From Deltaproteobacteria bacterium (GTDB lineage: Bacteria > UBA10199 > JACPAL01 > JAHFST01): 64,000 bases of DNA. Positions 33,492 to 41,910 of the stretch are shown one piece after another. Every line of letters begins with the position of its first letter. Positions within the stretch are counted from its first letter, which is position 1. Location: assembly GCA_023265625.1 (NCBI GenBank), contig JAHFST010000003.1:37478-101477 (forward strand), given 5' to 3'. Below the pieces are notes generated by a model. That model was given only the letters and a program-made list of their open reading frames with translations, was not told the DNA's origin and made no database searches. Made by a program: the position numbers and the translations under genes.

Positions 33492-36242
33492 ATGTTTAAC
33501 TTCGCCAAAAAGCTGTTCGGCAGCCGCAATGATCGCGCCCTGAAGTCCCTTTGGCCCTTGGTGGCGCGTATTAATGATTTGGAAGCGGGGATACGCCCCT
33601 TAACGGACGTTCAATTGCAGAACAAAACGGTTGAATTTAAGACCCGACTCTCCCAGGGGGCGGTGCTGAATGAGCTGTTGCCCGAGGCTTTTGCGGTGGT
33701 GCGTGAGGCCTCGCGTCGTATCCTCAATATGCGCCATTTCGATGTGCAGTTGTTGGGCGGCGCCGTCTTGCACGAAGGGCGGATTGCCGAGATGAAGACC
33801 GGTGAGGGCAAGACGCTGGTGGCGACCCTGCCGGTTTATCTCAATGCCCTCGAAGGCAAAGGGGTTCACCTGGTGACGGTGAATGACTACCTGGCGCGTC
33901 GTGATGCTGAGTGGATGGGCAAGCTTTATCATTTTCTCGGGATGAGTACTGGGATCATTGTGCACGGCCTCAAGGATTTCGAGCGGCAGCGTTCTTATCA
34001 ATCCGATGTCACCTACGGGACCAACAACGAATTCGGTTTTGATTACCTGCGTGACAACATGAAGTACTCGCTCGATTCCTATGTGCAGCGCGAGCTGCAT
34101 TACGCCATTGTGGATGAGGTGGACTCCATCCTGATCGACGAGGCCCGCACCCCGCTGATCATCTCCGGCTCTTCGGAAGACTCGACGGATCTCTACTATC
34201 GGATTGACACCATCATCCCCAAATTGGTGAAGGGTCAGATCATTGAAGAAAAAGGCGGGACGAAACGCACCACCAACGACTACGTCATTGACGAAAAAGC
34301 ACGCTCCGTGGTGTTGACGGAGGAGGGCGTGGCCAAGGTTGAAAATCTTTTATCGATCCCGAATCTGTACGACCCGCAAAATCTCGAAATTGTCCACCAC
34401 GTGAATCAAGGGTTGAAGGCGCATACCCTGTTTAGGCTCGATGTGGATTATGTGGTGAAAGACGGCGAGGTCCTCATTGTGGATGAGTTTACCGGCCGCC
34501 TGATGCCCGGCAGACGTTGGAGTGACGGGCTTCACCAGGCGGTCGAGGCCAAGGAAAAGGTGGAGATTGAGAATGAAAACCAGACGCTGGCCACCATCAG
34601 TTTCCAGAATTATTTCAGGATGTATAAAAAATTGGCCGGCATGACCGGGACGGCCGACACCGAGGCGGCGGAGTTTGCCAAAATTTATAATTTGGAGGTG
34701 AATATCATGCCTCCCAATCTGCCCATGGTGCGCCAGGATAGCCCCGATGAGATTTACAAGAGTGTTCAGGAAAAGTTTCACATGGTGGTGGAAAAGATTC
34801 AGGAACTGCACAAGCTGGGGGCCCCGATCTTGGTGGGGACGACCTCGGTGGAGAATTCGGAAAAACTATCGGCGCTCTTGAAACGGCAGGGCGTGACGCA
34901 TCACGTGCTCAATGCCAAGCATCATGAGCGCGAGGCCGAGATTATCGCGCAGGCGGGCCGGTTTGGTTCCGTGACGATCGCCACCAACATGGCCGGTCGC
35001 GGCACCGATATCCTGTTGGGCGGCAATCCGGAAACCATGGCGCGGCACAAGGTGGATCTCGATCAGGAGCCGGACCGTTATCAACAAGTCTTGGCGGAGT
35101 TTCGGACCCAATGCGAGGCGGAAAAACAAAAGGTCGTGGGGGTGGGCGGGTTGCACATCATCGGTACGGAGCGACATGAGGCGCGGCGTATTGATAATCA
35201 GTTGCGCGGGCGCGCCGGACGTCAGGGAGATCCCGGGGCCTCGTTGTTTTTTCTCTCCCTGGAAGATGATTTGATGCGGATTTTTGGTTCGGAGCGGATT
35301 GCGGGCATGATGGAGCGTTTGGGGATGGAGGAGAATGAGGTCATTACCCACCCCTGGATCAGCAAGGCAATTGCCAATGCGCAAAAACGGGTGGAGGGGC
35401 ACAACTTTGAGATCCGGAAACACCTGCTCGATTATGACGATGTGATGAACCAGCAGCGCAAGACCGTCTACACGATGCGCCGGGAGTTTCTCGCCGGGGA
35501 TAATTTGCGGGACAAGGTCTTGGACCTGACGGATGAGCTCTTGACGGAGATTATTGAAGATGGGGTGCCGGAAAAAGCCAGTCGGGAGCAGATGGAAGCC
35601 GCCTCGATTGAAGAGAAGCTGTTAAAATTCTTCAATCTCAATATGTCGCTGAACGATTTGAAGATCGAGGACTGGAGCCAGCAGAATTTTGGACTGGCGT
35701 TGTTTGCAGTGATTCAAAAACTCTACGAAGTGAGGGAGACGGAATGTCCCACCGAGGTGTTTCGGCATGCCGAGAAGGTCATCCTGCTCTCGACCTTGGA
35801 CGCTTTGTGGAAGGATCATTTGTTGTCGATGGATCATTTGCGCGAAGGGATCGGTCTGCGGGGCTACGGGCAGAAGGACCCGCTGTTGGAGTACAAGCGG
35901 GAGGGGTTTGCGATTTTTCAAAACATGCTCCGCGAGTTTCGGGATGGCGTGATTGAAAAGGTCTTTCATATTCGCATCACGGAGGAGAGCCAGACCGAGT
36001 CGATCCCAATGCCGTCCCGCTCCCACCAACCCATGATGATGGGCCGCGGCGAGGTCCCGGGGTTGCGGCCCGCCCAGGCGGAAGAGGAACCGGAAGACTT
36101 GGTGGTCAACGCGCGCGCCGGTGGCGGGGTGCGTTTGGGCCCGACGGCCCAGCCGGTGGCCCCGGAGGTCGCCAAGGTGGGGCGCAATGATTTTTGTCCC
36201 TGTGGGAGTGGAAAGAAATATAAGAAATGTCACGGTCAATAA
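33492..36242 (+). CDS. secA: Preprotein translocase ATPase SecA
   Basis: 916 residues, full length. It contains the Walker A-like [14 protein letters not shown], the DEAD-type [36 protein letters not shown] in NBD2, the [13 protein letters not shown] motif and the C-terminal zinc finger [14 protein letters not shown] that binds SecB and lipids. SecA drives proteins through SecYEG. There is no Shine-Dalgarno before the ATG (the sequence is CCCCTCCCC), which is odd for a highly expressed gene. Its end overlaps argJ by 16 nt. Confidence 0.98.
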   Translation: MFNFAKKLFGSRNDRALKSLWPLVARINDLEAGIRPLTDVQLQNKTVEFKTRLSQGAVLNELLPEAFAVVREASRRILNMRHFDVQLLGGAVLHEGRIAEMKTGEGKTLVATLPVYLNALEGKGVHLVTVNDYLARRDAEWMGKLYHFLGMSTGIIVHGLKDFERQRSYQSDVTYGTNNEFGFDYLRDNMKYSLDSYVQRELHYAIVDEVDSILIDEARTPLIISGSSEDSTDLYYRIDTIIPKLVKGQIIEEKGGTKRTTNDYVIDEKARSVVLTEEGVAKVENLLSIPNLYDPQNLEIVHHVNQGLKAHTLFRLDVDYVVKDGEVLIVDEFTGRLMPGRRWSDGLHQAVEAKEKVEIENENQTLATISFQNYFRMYKKLAGMTGTADTEAAEFAKIYNLEVNIMPPNLPMVRQDSPDEIYKSVQEKFHMVVEKIQELHKLGAPILVGTTSVENSEKLSALLKRQGVTHHVLNAKHHEREAEIIAQAGRFGSVTIATNMAGRGTDILLGGNPETMARHKVDLDQEPDRYQQVLAEFRTQCEAEKQKVVGVGGLHIIGTERHEARRIDNQLRGRAGRQGDPGASLFFLSLEDDLMRIFGSERIAGMMERLGMEENEVITHPWISKAIANAQKRVEGHNFEIRKHLLDYDDVMNQQRKTVYTMRREFLAGDNLRDKVLDLTDELLTEIIEDGVPEKASREQMEAASIEEKLLKFFNLNMSLNDLKIEDWSQQNFGLALFAVIQKLYEVRETECPTEVFRHAEKVILLSTLDALWKDHLLSMDHLREGIGLRGYGQKDPLLEYKREGFAIFQNMLREFRDGVIEKVFHIRITEESQTESIPMPSRSHQPMMMGRGEVPGLRPAQAEEEPEDLVVNARAGGGVRLGPTAQPVAPEVAKVGRNDFCPCGSGKKYKKCHGQ

Positions 36243-37438
36243 ACAATCCCAAAGGGTTTCGATTTTCCGGCATTGTGGCCGGCATCAAGGAGACTGGCAA
36301 AAAAGATTTGGCGTTGATTGTCTCCGAGGTTCCGGCGGTGGCGGTGGGGCTTTTTACGAGTAGTTTGGCCCCGGCGGCACCTGTGGAGTTGTCGCGTCGC
36401 GTTTTACGCACGGGGAGTTGTCAGGCCATCCTGGTGAACAGTGGCAATGCCAATGCCTGCACGGGGGCTCGAGGGTTGAAGGATGCGGCACGGATGCAGC
36501 GCGAGACGGCGCGGCTGTTGGGGATCGAGGCGCGGCGGGTGGCGGTTTGTTCGACGGGGAAGATTGGGGTGCCGTTGCCGATTGACAAAATGAGCAAGGT
36601 CCTGCCACGCGCGGTGCAGGGACTTGCCCCTAAAAATTTTCTGCAGGCGGCTCAGGCGATTCTGACCACAGATCAATTTGTCAAAATAGGTTCTTTCACT
36701 GGCCAGGTGCGCGGCAAAAAATATTCCCTACTTGGTTTTGCCAAGGGGGCCGGGATGATTGAGCCTCACATGAAAACGGTTTCCGGCCTGCATGCCACGA
36801 TGTTGGCCTACTTCCTGACGGATCTGGAGATTGAGCGGAAGGTGTTGCAGCCCATCTTTGCACGTGCGGTCGAATTGAGTTTTAACCGGATCACCGTTGA
36901 TGGGGACATGTCGACCAATGATACGGCCATTCTGTTGGCCAACGGCCAGGCCGGCAATGGGAGTGTCAATGCCCGGGAGTTGGTTGTGTTTGAGCGGGAA
37001 CTGACGAAACTCATGCAACAGCTGGCCTGCGACATGGTGCGCGATGGGGAAGGGGCCACCAAGGTGGTGCGGATCGAGGTGCGTGGGGCCAAGAGTGATG
37101 GCCAAGCGCGCCAGGCCGCCTACGCCATCGGCAATTCCCCCCTGGTCAAGACGGCCTTCTATGGATCCGACCCCAACTGGGGCCGCATTGTCGGTGCGGC
37201 GGCCCGTGCCGGGGTGGCCTTTGATCCCGACAAGGTGTCGGTGGCCTTCGACTCAGTGGTCGTGGCCCGAAACGGTCTGGCCACGCCCCCCCCCAATGAA
37301 AAAAAGGCCCATCAAGTGATGGCTCGCCCCCGATTTTCCGTTACTGTCGACTTCCACCTCGGCACAGGTTCCCACTGGATCTGGGCCAGCGACCTGACCC
37401 ACGGCTATGTGACTTTGAATGCTCACTACCGGACATAA
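36227..37438 (+). CDS. argJ: Glutamate N-acetyltransferase / amino-acid acetyltransferase ArgJ
   Basis: 403 residues. ArgJ transfers the acetyl group from N-acetylornithine to glutamate in cyclic arginine biosynthesis and self-cleaves before a nucleophilic Thr. Motifs are [34 protein letters not shown]...HATMLAYF (self-cleavage site), [11 protein letters not shown] and [11 protein letters not shown]. Compared with the usual P-N-M-A-T-M-L, seven residues (KTVSGLH) are inserted between the Met and the ATML; whether autocleavage is affected is unknown. It starts inside secA in another frame, so it is likely co-transcribed. Confidence 0.95.
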   Translation: MSRSINNPKGFRFSGIVAGIKETGKKDLALIVSEVPAVAVGLFTSSLAPAAPVELSRRVLRTGSCQAILVNSGNANACTGARGLKDAARMQRETARLLGIEARRVAVCSTGKIGVPLPIDKMSKVLPRAVQGLAPKNFLQAAQAILTTDQFVKIGSFTGQVRGKKYSLLGFAKGAGMIEPHMKTVSGLHATMLAYFLTDLEIERKVLQPIFARAVELSFNRITVDGDMSTNDTAILLANGQAGNGSVNARELVVFERELTKLMQQLACDMVRDGEGATKVVRIEVRGAKSDGQARQAAYAIGNSPLVKTAFYGSDPNWGRIVGAAARAGVAFDPDKVSVAFDSVVVARNGLATPPPNEKKAHQVMARPRFSVTVDFHLGTGSHWIWASDLTHGYVTLNAHYRT

Positions 37439-37460
37439 TTTACACCCTCTTGAGTAATCT

Positions 37461-37736
37461 CTACAAGCTTCGATAAACTTCCTTGCGGTGCCCTATTTTG
37501 ATGACCAAGAGGATAAGGACGTTTTGACGAATCTCATACACCAGGCGGTAGTCGCCGAACCGGATTCGGTAGAGAGAGTCCGCTCCCTTTAATTTTTTGA
37601 TCTTGAGCAGCTCCGTAAAAGGACTCTGGGCGAGAATCTTTAGGGCCTCCACGACCCGTTTCTGCACGGCTGCGGGAAGACACCCATATTCCTTTTGGGC
37701 ACTCTTGGTGAGTTCAACGCGGTAGGGAGCGGCCAT
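37461..37736 (-). CDS. RelE/ParE-family toxin
   Basis: 91 residues. YRVELTKSAQKEYGCLPAAVQKRVVEAL, LKGADSLYRIRFGDYRLVYEI and the ILLVIKIGHRKEVYR ending are classic RelE signatures (mRNA interferase that acts on the ribosome). The final Arg/Tyr residues used in catalysis are present. It follows its antitoxin with a 2-nt gap. Confidence 0.94.
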   Translation of the reverse strand: MAAPYRVELTKSAQKEYGCLPAAVQKRVVEALKILAQSPFTELLKIKKLKGADSLYRIRFGDYRLVYEIRQNVLILLVIKIGHRKEVYRSL

Positions 37737-37738
37737 GC

Positions 37739-37957
37739 CTATTTTTTCTTTTTGGAGCCTGCCAAGATTCGTTCCAGCGGGACGGTTTCCTCATGGCGCC
37801 TTTGATGATAGGCCTCCAGGTCAATCTCATCCTCGAGCTGTTCGACAAGGGCCTGTTCAACTAGATGTCGGAGCTTGAGCCCCCGTTTCTTGCAAAACCG
37901 TGTGGTGGCTTCTTTGACCTGGGAATCTATGAGGGTTGATAAGACGGCATCAGACAT
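37739..37957 (-). CDS. Antitoxin partner of RelE-type toxin
   Basis: 72 residues: a helical N-terminal region (LSTLIDSQVKEATTRFCKKRGLKLRHLVEQALV) that looks like a ribbon-helix-helix or related dimer domain, and a charged tail ending in lysines. It precedes the toxin directly, as RelB-type antitoxins usually do. Family membership is judged mainly from context. An imperfect AAGGTAA/TTACTT dyad near 37960-37975 could be its operator. Confidence 0.82.
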   Translation of the reverse strand: MSDAVLSTLIDSQVKEATTRFCKKRGLKLRHLVEQALVEQLEDEIDLEAYHQRRHEETVPLERILAGSKKKK

Positions 37958-38053
37958 AAGGTAAGATTACTTTTAAAAAAATGAAAATTCAAGAAAAAAC
38001 TTTAAAATAATTGAGCACCATCACTTGTCGAGAGTTGACCCTATTCTTTCCCT

Positions 38054-38093
38054 TTGACAAGTTCCTGCCAAACATGTACAAATTAATTGTACA
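38054..38093 (+). promoter_or_regulatory. Promoter and operator of the Phd-VapC locus
   Basis: -35 TTGACA (38054-38059), 17-nt spacer, -10 TACAAA (38077-38082), overlapped by an inverted repeat TGTACAA-ATTAA-TTGTACA (38075-38093). Binding at the repeat would occlude the -10, consistent with autoregulation. Confidence 0.7.
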
Positions 38094-38114
38094 CTTTAAA
38101 TTTCAGGAGATATC

Positions 38115-38345
38115 ATGACCACCGTAGCCATTAGCGAGCTTCGCGCCCATCTTCCCGCCTTCATCAAGAAGGTGCGCCGGGGGGAGGAGATTATCCTGAC
38201 CTCCCGGGGAAAGGCGGTGGCCCATCTTGTGCCTCCCGACCGGGGGCGGCGTAACGCCCTGAAGGCCTTGCAGGCCCTGCGAAAGAAATGCCGCATTGGC
38301 GACATTGTTTCTCCCGTTGATGCCCCTTGGGATGTCTTGAAATGA
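38115..38345 (+). CDS. Phd/YefM-family antitoxin
   Basis: 76 residues beginning MTTVAISELRAHLPAFIKKV, then GEEIILTSRGKAVAHLVPP, the standard Phd/YefM DNA-binding fold; the C-terminal tail ending in DAPWDVLK would wrap the toxin. Its stop overlaps the start of the PIN toxin (ATGA). An AGGAG site lies before the ATG. Confidence 0.93.
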   Translation: MTTVAISELRAHLPAFIKKVRRGEEIILTSRGKAVAHLVPPDRGRRNALKALQALRKKCRIGDIVSPVDAPWDVLK

Positions 38346-38737
38346 TCCTGCTGGACACCTGTGTCATCATCTGGAACGCCCTCGATCCCCACCGCCTCTC
38401 AAAACCGGCCAAAAAGGCCATCGAGCGGGCCAACCAGGCGGACGACATCTATTTTTGCGACATCAGTCTCTGGGAGATTGCGATGCTGATCAAAAAGGGG
38501 CGATTGGACCCGGGGACCGATTACAAGACATTTGTCGATCTGCTCTTCCAGGCCAACCAGTTTCAACTGGTCGGCATCGATGCGGAGATTGCTTACGCAT
38601 CGGTTAACCTCCCCCCAGCAATCAACCAAGACCCCGCCGACCGGATCCTTGCCGCCACTTCAATCATCAAAAAGGCCCCCCTGGTCACGGGGGATAAGAA
38701 CCTGCGTGATGCGGATGGTCTTGAGATCATTTGGTGA
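38342..38737 (+). CDS. VapC-family PIN-domain toxin
   Basis: 131 residues from ATG 38342; an in-frame start 15 bp earlier is less likely given the ATGA overlap with the antitoxin. PIN-domain acidic residues are in ILLDTCVIIWNA, DISLWEIAML and NQDPADRILAATSI. VapC toxins cleave specific RNAs, often tRNAs. Confidence 0.94.
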   Translation: MILLDTCVIIWNALDPHRLSKPAKKAIERANQADDIYFCDISLWEIAMLIKKGRLDPGTDYKTFVDLLFQANQFQLVGIDAEIAYASVNLPPAINQDPADRILAATSIIKKAPLVTGDKNLRDADGLEIIW

Positions 38738-38744
38738 ATTTTGC

Positions 38745-38796
38745 AGACGGAGTTAATTAACCAATTGAAATTATTTGTTTTTTTGTTCCTCCGTCT
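38745..38796. repeat. AGACGGAG inverted repeat
   Basis: AGACGGAG (38745-38752) and CTCCGTCT (38789-38796) in an AT-rich spacer between the vapC and sctV-like genes. The right arm sits in the 21-nt sequence T7-GTTCCTCCGTCTTA, which recurs at 16569-16589. Function unknown. Confidence 0.5.
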
Positions 38797-38808
38797 TATA
38801 CGGAATCA

Positions 38809-38838
38809 CGCAACTCGTGCCCCTCTCGCAACCGATAA
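38809..38838 (+). promoter_or_regulatory. Orphan-regulon-type promoter motif before the sctV-like gene
   Basis: CGCAACTCGT and ACCGATAA with 15 nt between the CAACT core and the -10, two longer than usual. The predicted transcript start is near 38845; the gene's GGAG Shine-Dalgarno and ATG (38882) follow. Weaker than the best copies. Confidence 0.4.
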
Positions 38839-38881
38839 TCCTTAGTAATAACAGGTATTTTTGTGTTAGAATTGGAGCTTC

Positions 38882-41014
38882 ATGGCGGAAGAACCTAAAG
38901 TCCTAACGGGCATTAATTTTATCATCAGCAAGTACAGCGACCTGATCTTGGCCGCGTTGGTGATCTCTGTCTTGGGGACGATCATTGTCCCGTTGCCTTC
39001 TTGGCTCCTGGATATTTTGCTGACAATCGATATCTCGGTGGGGGTCTTGATCTTGCTCGTGGCCCTTTATATCTCCGATGCCCTCAAGATTGCCTCTTTT
39101 CCGACCATCCTCTTAATTACCACCCTCTACCGATTGGCGCTGAATATTGCCGGTACCCGTTTGATCCTGAGCACGGGTGACGCCGGAGAAGTCATCCATG
39201 CCTTCGGGAGTTTCGTGGTTGGGGGCAATTATGTGGTGGGTGGCATCTTGTTTGCCATCATTACCTTGATCAATTTTATCGTCATCGCCAAAGGCGCGGA
39301 GCGTGTCTCGGAGGTCGGTGCCCGGTTTACCTTGGACGCCATGCCCGGCAAGCAGATGTCGATTGATGCCGATCTGCGTGCCGGGGTGATCAACATGGAG
39401 CAGGCCCAGGAGCGTCGTTCCATCCTGCAGCGCGAGTCGCAATTGTACGGGGCGATGGATGGATCGATGAAGTTTGTCAAAGGGGACGCGATCGCCGGGA
39501 TCATCATCACCATCATCAACGTGGTGGGGGGGTTGATCATTGGGGTCATGCAGCGCGGGCTCACCATTGGGGATGCGGCCAAGATTTATACCTTGCTCAC
39601 CATCGGGGATGGATTGGTGGCGCAGATCCCGGCTCTGATCATTTCGGTCTCCGCCGGTGTGGTGGTCACGCGGGTGGCCTCGGAATCGAAGGAATCCAAT
39701 CTCGGACGTGAAATTATCACCCAGATGACGGCCTACCCGAAGGCACTGGTGGTGTCTGCGGTCTTTCTCCTCATCATGGGTTTGATCCCCGGGTTGCCCA
39801 AACTCCCCTTCTTTGTCATCTCCGCTAGCCTTGCGGTGCTGGCGTTTTTCTTGGTGCGGGGGAAGACCAAACAGACTCAACAAATCATGGATACCCCGAA
39901 GGATGAAGTGGTCAAGAAGGCGGTGGCCAAGCACGGGGATGTCTTACCCTTCATTATGCCTTCCCCGATTTCTTTGGAGGTGGGAAGCGATCTGATCCCG
40001 TTTGTGGACGACTCGCAAGACGGCGGGCGGTTTATCAACGAATTGATTCCGCTCCTGAGGCACGGCCTTTATTACGAACTGGGAGTCAATTTTCCCGGGA
40101 TTCAGGTGCGTGGCCAGACGATGGACATGGACCAGGAAAGTTATGTGATCAACATCAACGAGATCCCGGTGGCGCGCGGCAAGATCGAGAAGGGCTGCAT
40201 CTTGGTGGGGGAGTCGCTCGAGCAGTTGGCCCTGTTCAACATCACCGGCAAGGAGACCTTGCACCCGATTGATAATTCCGTGGTGACGTGGATTTCGACC
40301 GAGTTCAAGGAGATCGCCGTCCAGGCCGGGTTTCGGATGTGGGATATCCCGGAATATTTGATTCTGCATCTCTCCTACATCTTGCGCAAACATTCGCATG
40401 AGTTTTTGGGGGTGCAAGAGGTGCAGACGATGTTGACGGAACTGGAGAAGACCCACCCGGCCTTGGTGAAGGAGCTGATTCCCAAGGTGATCAATATCTT
40501 GCAATTGGCGGAAATCTTTCAGCGGCTGGTGCAGGAGGATATCTCCATCCGTGATTTGAAAAACATCTTTGCGACGCTGGCCCAGTGGGGCGAGGTGGAG
40601 CGGGAGACGGTGGCCCTGACCGAGCATGTGCGTGCCGGCCTGAAGCGTTATGTGACCCATAAGTATGCCGGCCACATGGGGACCTTGGCGGTCTATTTGT
40701 TAGACCCCGAGATTGAGGAGGCGATTCGGGCCGCGATTCGCAAGACCGATAAAGGCAATTACCTGGCCCTGGAGCCGGAGATCACCCAGGATATTGTGGA
40801 GTCGGTCGGCAAAGAAATCGCCAGCCACCCCTTGCCCCCCGGGGCCAAGCCGCCGGTGATCCTGACCATCGCCGAGGTGAGGCGGTATTTTCGCAAGATC
40901 ATTGAATTGGAATTTCCACAACTGGCCGTTCTTTCCTATCAGGAACTCTCCGAAAACCTACGCATCCAACCCATCGCCCGGGTGACGGTACCGTCGATTG
41001 CCAATGCTGCCTAA
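38882..41014 (+). CDS. SctV/FlhA-family type III export-gate protein
   Basis: 710 residues. The N-terminal half has about eight membrane segments and family blocks PLPSWLLDILLTIDI, ITTLYRLALNIAGTRLIL, FVVGGNYVVG, ARFTLDAMPGKQMSIDADLRAG, GAMDGSMKFVKGDAIAG and LTIGDGLVAQIPALI; the C-terminal half is the cytosolic nonameric ring domain. It forms the proton-driven export gate of type III systems. The KGAERVSEVGARF, RESQLYGAMDGSMKFVKGDAIAG and VVVTRVASE wording leans towards the virulence/injectisome branch (SctV), not flagellar FlhA, but this is not decisive by eye. It stands alone: no other type III or flagellar gene is in the window, and TA loci flank it. Confidence 0.93.
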   Translation: MAEEPKVLTGINFIISKYSDLILAALVISVLGTIIVPLPSWLLDILLTIDISVGVLILLVALYISDALKIASFPTILLITTLYRLALNIAGTRLILSTGDAGEVIHAFGSFVVGGNYVVGGILFAIITLINFIVIAKGAERVSEVGARFTLDAMPGKQMSIDADLRAGVINMEQAQERRSILQRESQLYGAMDGSMKFVKGDAIAGIIITIINVVGGLIIGVMQRGLTIGDAAKIYTLLTIGDGLVAQIPALIISVSAGVVVTRVASESKESNLGREIITQMTAYPKALVVSAVFLLIMGLIPGLPKLPFFVISASLAVLAFFLVRGKTKQTQQIMDTPKDEVVKKAVAKHGDVLPFIMPSPISLEVGSDLIPFVDDSQDGGRFINELIPLLRHGLYYELGVNFPGIQVRGQTMDMDQESYVININEIPVARGKIEKGCILVGESLEQLALFNITGKETLHPIDNSVVTWISTEFKEIAVQAGFRMWDIPEYLILHLSYILRKHSHEFLGVQEVQTMLTELEKTHPALVKELIPKVINILQLAEIFQRLVQEDISIRDLKNIFATLAQWGEVERETVALTEHVRAGLKRYVTHKYAGHMGTLAVYLLDPEIEEAIRAAIRKTDKGNYLALEPEITQDIVESVGKEIASHPLPPGAKPPVILTIAEVRRYFRKIIELEFPQLAVLSYQELSENLRIQPIARVTVPSIANAA

Positions 41015-41032
41015 GTGGTTTTATTAAAATTT

Positions 41033-41401
41033 TTACAAAATAACCACATCCGGAAGTTGCCGAAAATCATTATCGGCCGTGACCAGTTTGGCCTGATGGG
41101 TCAAGGCGGTGGCGTAGATAATGGAGTCGGCCATGGCCAGGTCGTGTTTTAAGGAGAGATCGGCGGCGTAGAGGGCGGTTTCGTCATCCAGGGGGACCAT
41201 GGTTTGTGTGCCCATCTGGGTGGCGGCGAAGATCGCCTCTTCTTCCCCCTTTAATTTTTTGATCTTTCGATAGACCTCAAACAGCACCAGGGTAGGGACG
41301 ATGATCTCGTCGGCGCCGAGCAGATATTTGGCGAAGGCGTCTCCCTTGGGACCCGCCCCGAAGAACTCAATCCAACCCGAGGAGTCGATCAGGGAGGTCA
41401 T
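41033..41401 (-). CDS. VapC-family PIN-domain toxin
   Basis: 122 residues with PIN motifs SLIDSSGWIEFF, VPTLVLFEVYRKIK and AMADSIIYATAL and the terminal VTADNDFRQL. Overlaps its AbrB-type antitoxin by 4 nt, antitoxin first. It is convergent with the sctV-like gene, 18 nt away. Confidence 0.94.
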   Translation of the reverse strand: MTSLIDSSGWIEFFGAGPKGDAFAKYLLGADEIIVPTLVLFEVYRKIKKLKGEEEAIFAATQMGTQTMVPLDDETALYAADLSLKHDLAMADSIIYATALTHQAKLVTADNDFRQLPDVVIL

Positions 41402-41607
41402 AGCCGGTCTTTTTTATCCCGAAGTCCCGCGGTATCCAGCCCCTTTAAAAACCCCTTCATCTTGGCGAGCGGGACCTCCGGGATGAGGTGGATGATCCCC
41501 CGTTTTTCCATGACGATCAGCCGCTGCTTGGGCCGCAGCGCCATCTTACGGCGCACTTCCTTGGGGATCACGATTTGGAACTTGGGGGAAATAGAGGTGT
41601 ACGTCAT
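41398..41607 (-). CDS. AbrB/MazE-type (SpoVT-AbrB) antitoxin
   Basis: 69 residues; the first 45 form a swapped-hairpin AbrB domain (SISPKFQIVIPKEVRRKMALRP, then IVMEKRGIIHLIPEV) that binds DNA as a dimer; the C-terminal tail contacts the PIN toxin. It probably represses the locus through the dyad upstream of its start. Confidence 0.93.
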   Translation of the reverse strand: MTYTSISPKFQIVIPKEVRRKMALRPKQRLIVMEKRGIIHLIPEVPLAKMKGFLKGLDTAGLRDKKDRL

Positions 41608-41658
41608 AAAGTATATTTATCATACATATTATTAATCGTTAATAATAATGTACGTCAT
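41598..41658 (-). promoter_or_regulatory. Candidate operator region of the AbrB-VapC locus
   Basis: A dyad TATTATTAA-TCG-TTAATAATA (41627-41647) lies between two direct copies of TGTACGTCAT (41598-41607, overlapping the start codon, and 41649-41658). Confidence 0.55.
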
Positions 41659-41711
41659 TTTAAAATATTGTCAACTTTTCGTTTTGCCGCATCATGAAGA
41701 ACTCTTCGACC

Positions 41712-41740
41712 TTGACAAAAACCGCCCATTTTTTTAAGAG
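41712..41740 (+). promoter_or_regulatory. Promoter of the SAM-riboswitch operon
   Basis: -35 TTGACA (41712-41717), 17-nt spacer, -10 TAAGAG (41735-41740, weak). The implied transcript start near 41747 falls at the left strand of riboswitch helix P1 (41749). Confidence 0.6.
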
Positions 41741-41866
41741 CTTACCTCCTTATCCGGAGTGACCGAGGGATCTGGCCCGATGACGTCACAGCAACCTGTC
41801 CTTAAATTTTAGGGAAAAAGGTGCTAACTCCCACCCCAATGTTTTGGGGAGAGATAAGAAGAGCGC
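41741..41866 (+). ncRNA. SAM-I riboswitch (S-box)
   Basis: Canonical S-box landmarks in order: P1 left strand CTTATC (41749-41754), the ACCGAGGGATCTGGCCCGAT block, the kink-turn region GATGACG, CAGCAACC, a P3-type helix, AGGTGCTAACTCC, the P4 hairpin CCCCAATGTTTTGGGG, and P1 right strand GATAAG (41853-41858). S-adenosylmethionine binding stabilises P1 and normally turns the downstream genes off. Bases 41856-41863 (AAGAAGAG) can pair with the left arm of the following terminator (41876-41883), forming an antiterminator when SAM is low. Confidence 0.96.
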
Positions 41867-41874
41867 CAACCAAA

Positions 41875-41905
41875 CCTCTTCTTACTCATCAAGAAGGGGT
41901 TTTTT
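41875..41905 (+). terminator. Riboswitch-controlled rho-independent terminator
   Basis: CCTCTTCTT (41875-41883), 7-nt loop, AAGAAGGGG (41891-41899), then six T residues. The right arm also contains the only purine-rich ribosome binding sequence before the ATG at 41911, so the hairpin could block translation as well. Confidence 0.92.
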
Positions 41906-41910
41906 ATTTT

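Noticed and set aside
38882-41014. Flagellar gene cluster around the FlhA-like protein
   Set aside because: No other flagellar or type III gene flanks it, so no cluster can be claimed.
41821-41910. Threonine synthase start at 41821
   Set aside because: That stretch is the 3' part of the riboswitch and the terminator; the protein family begins at the ATG at 41911.
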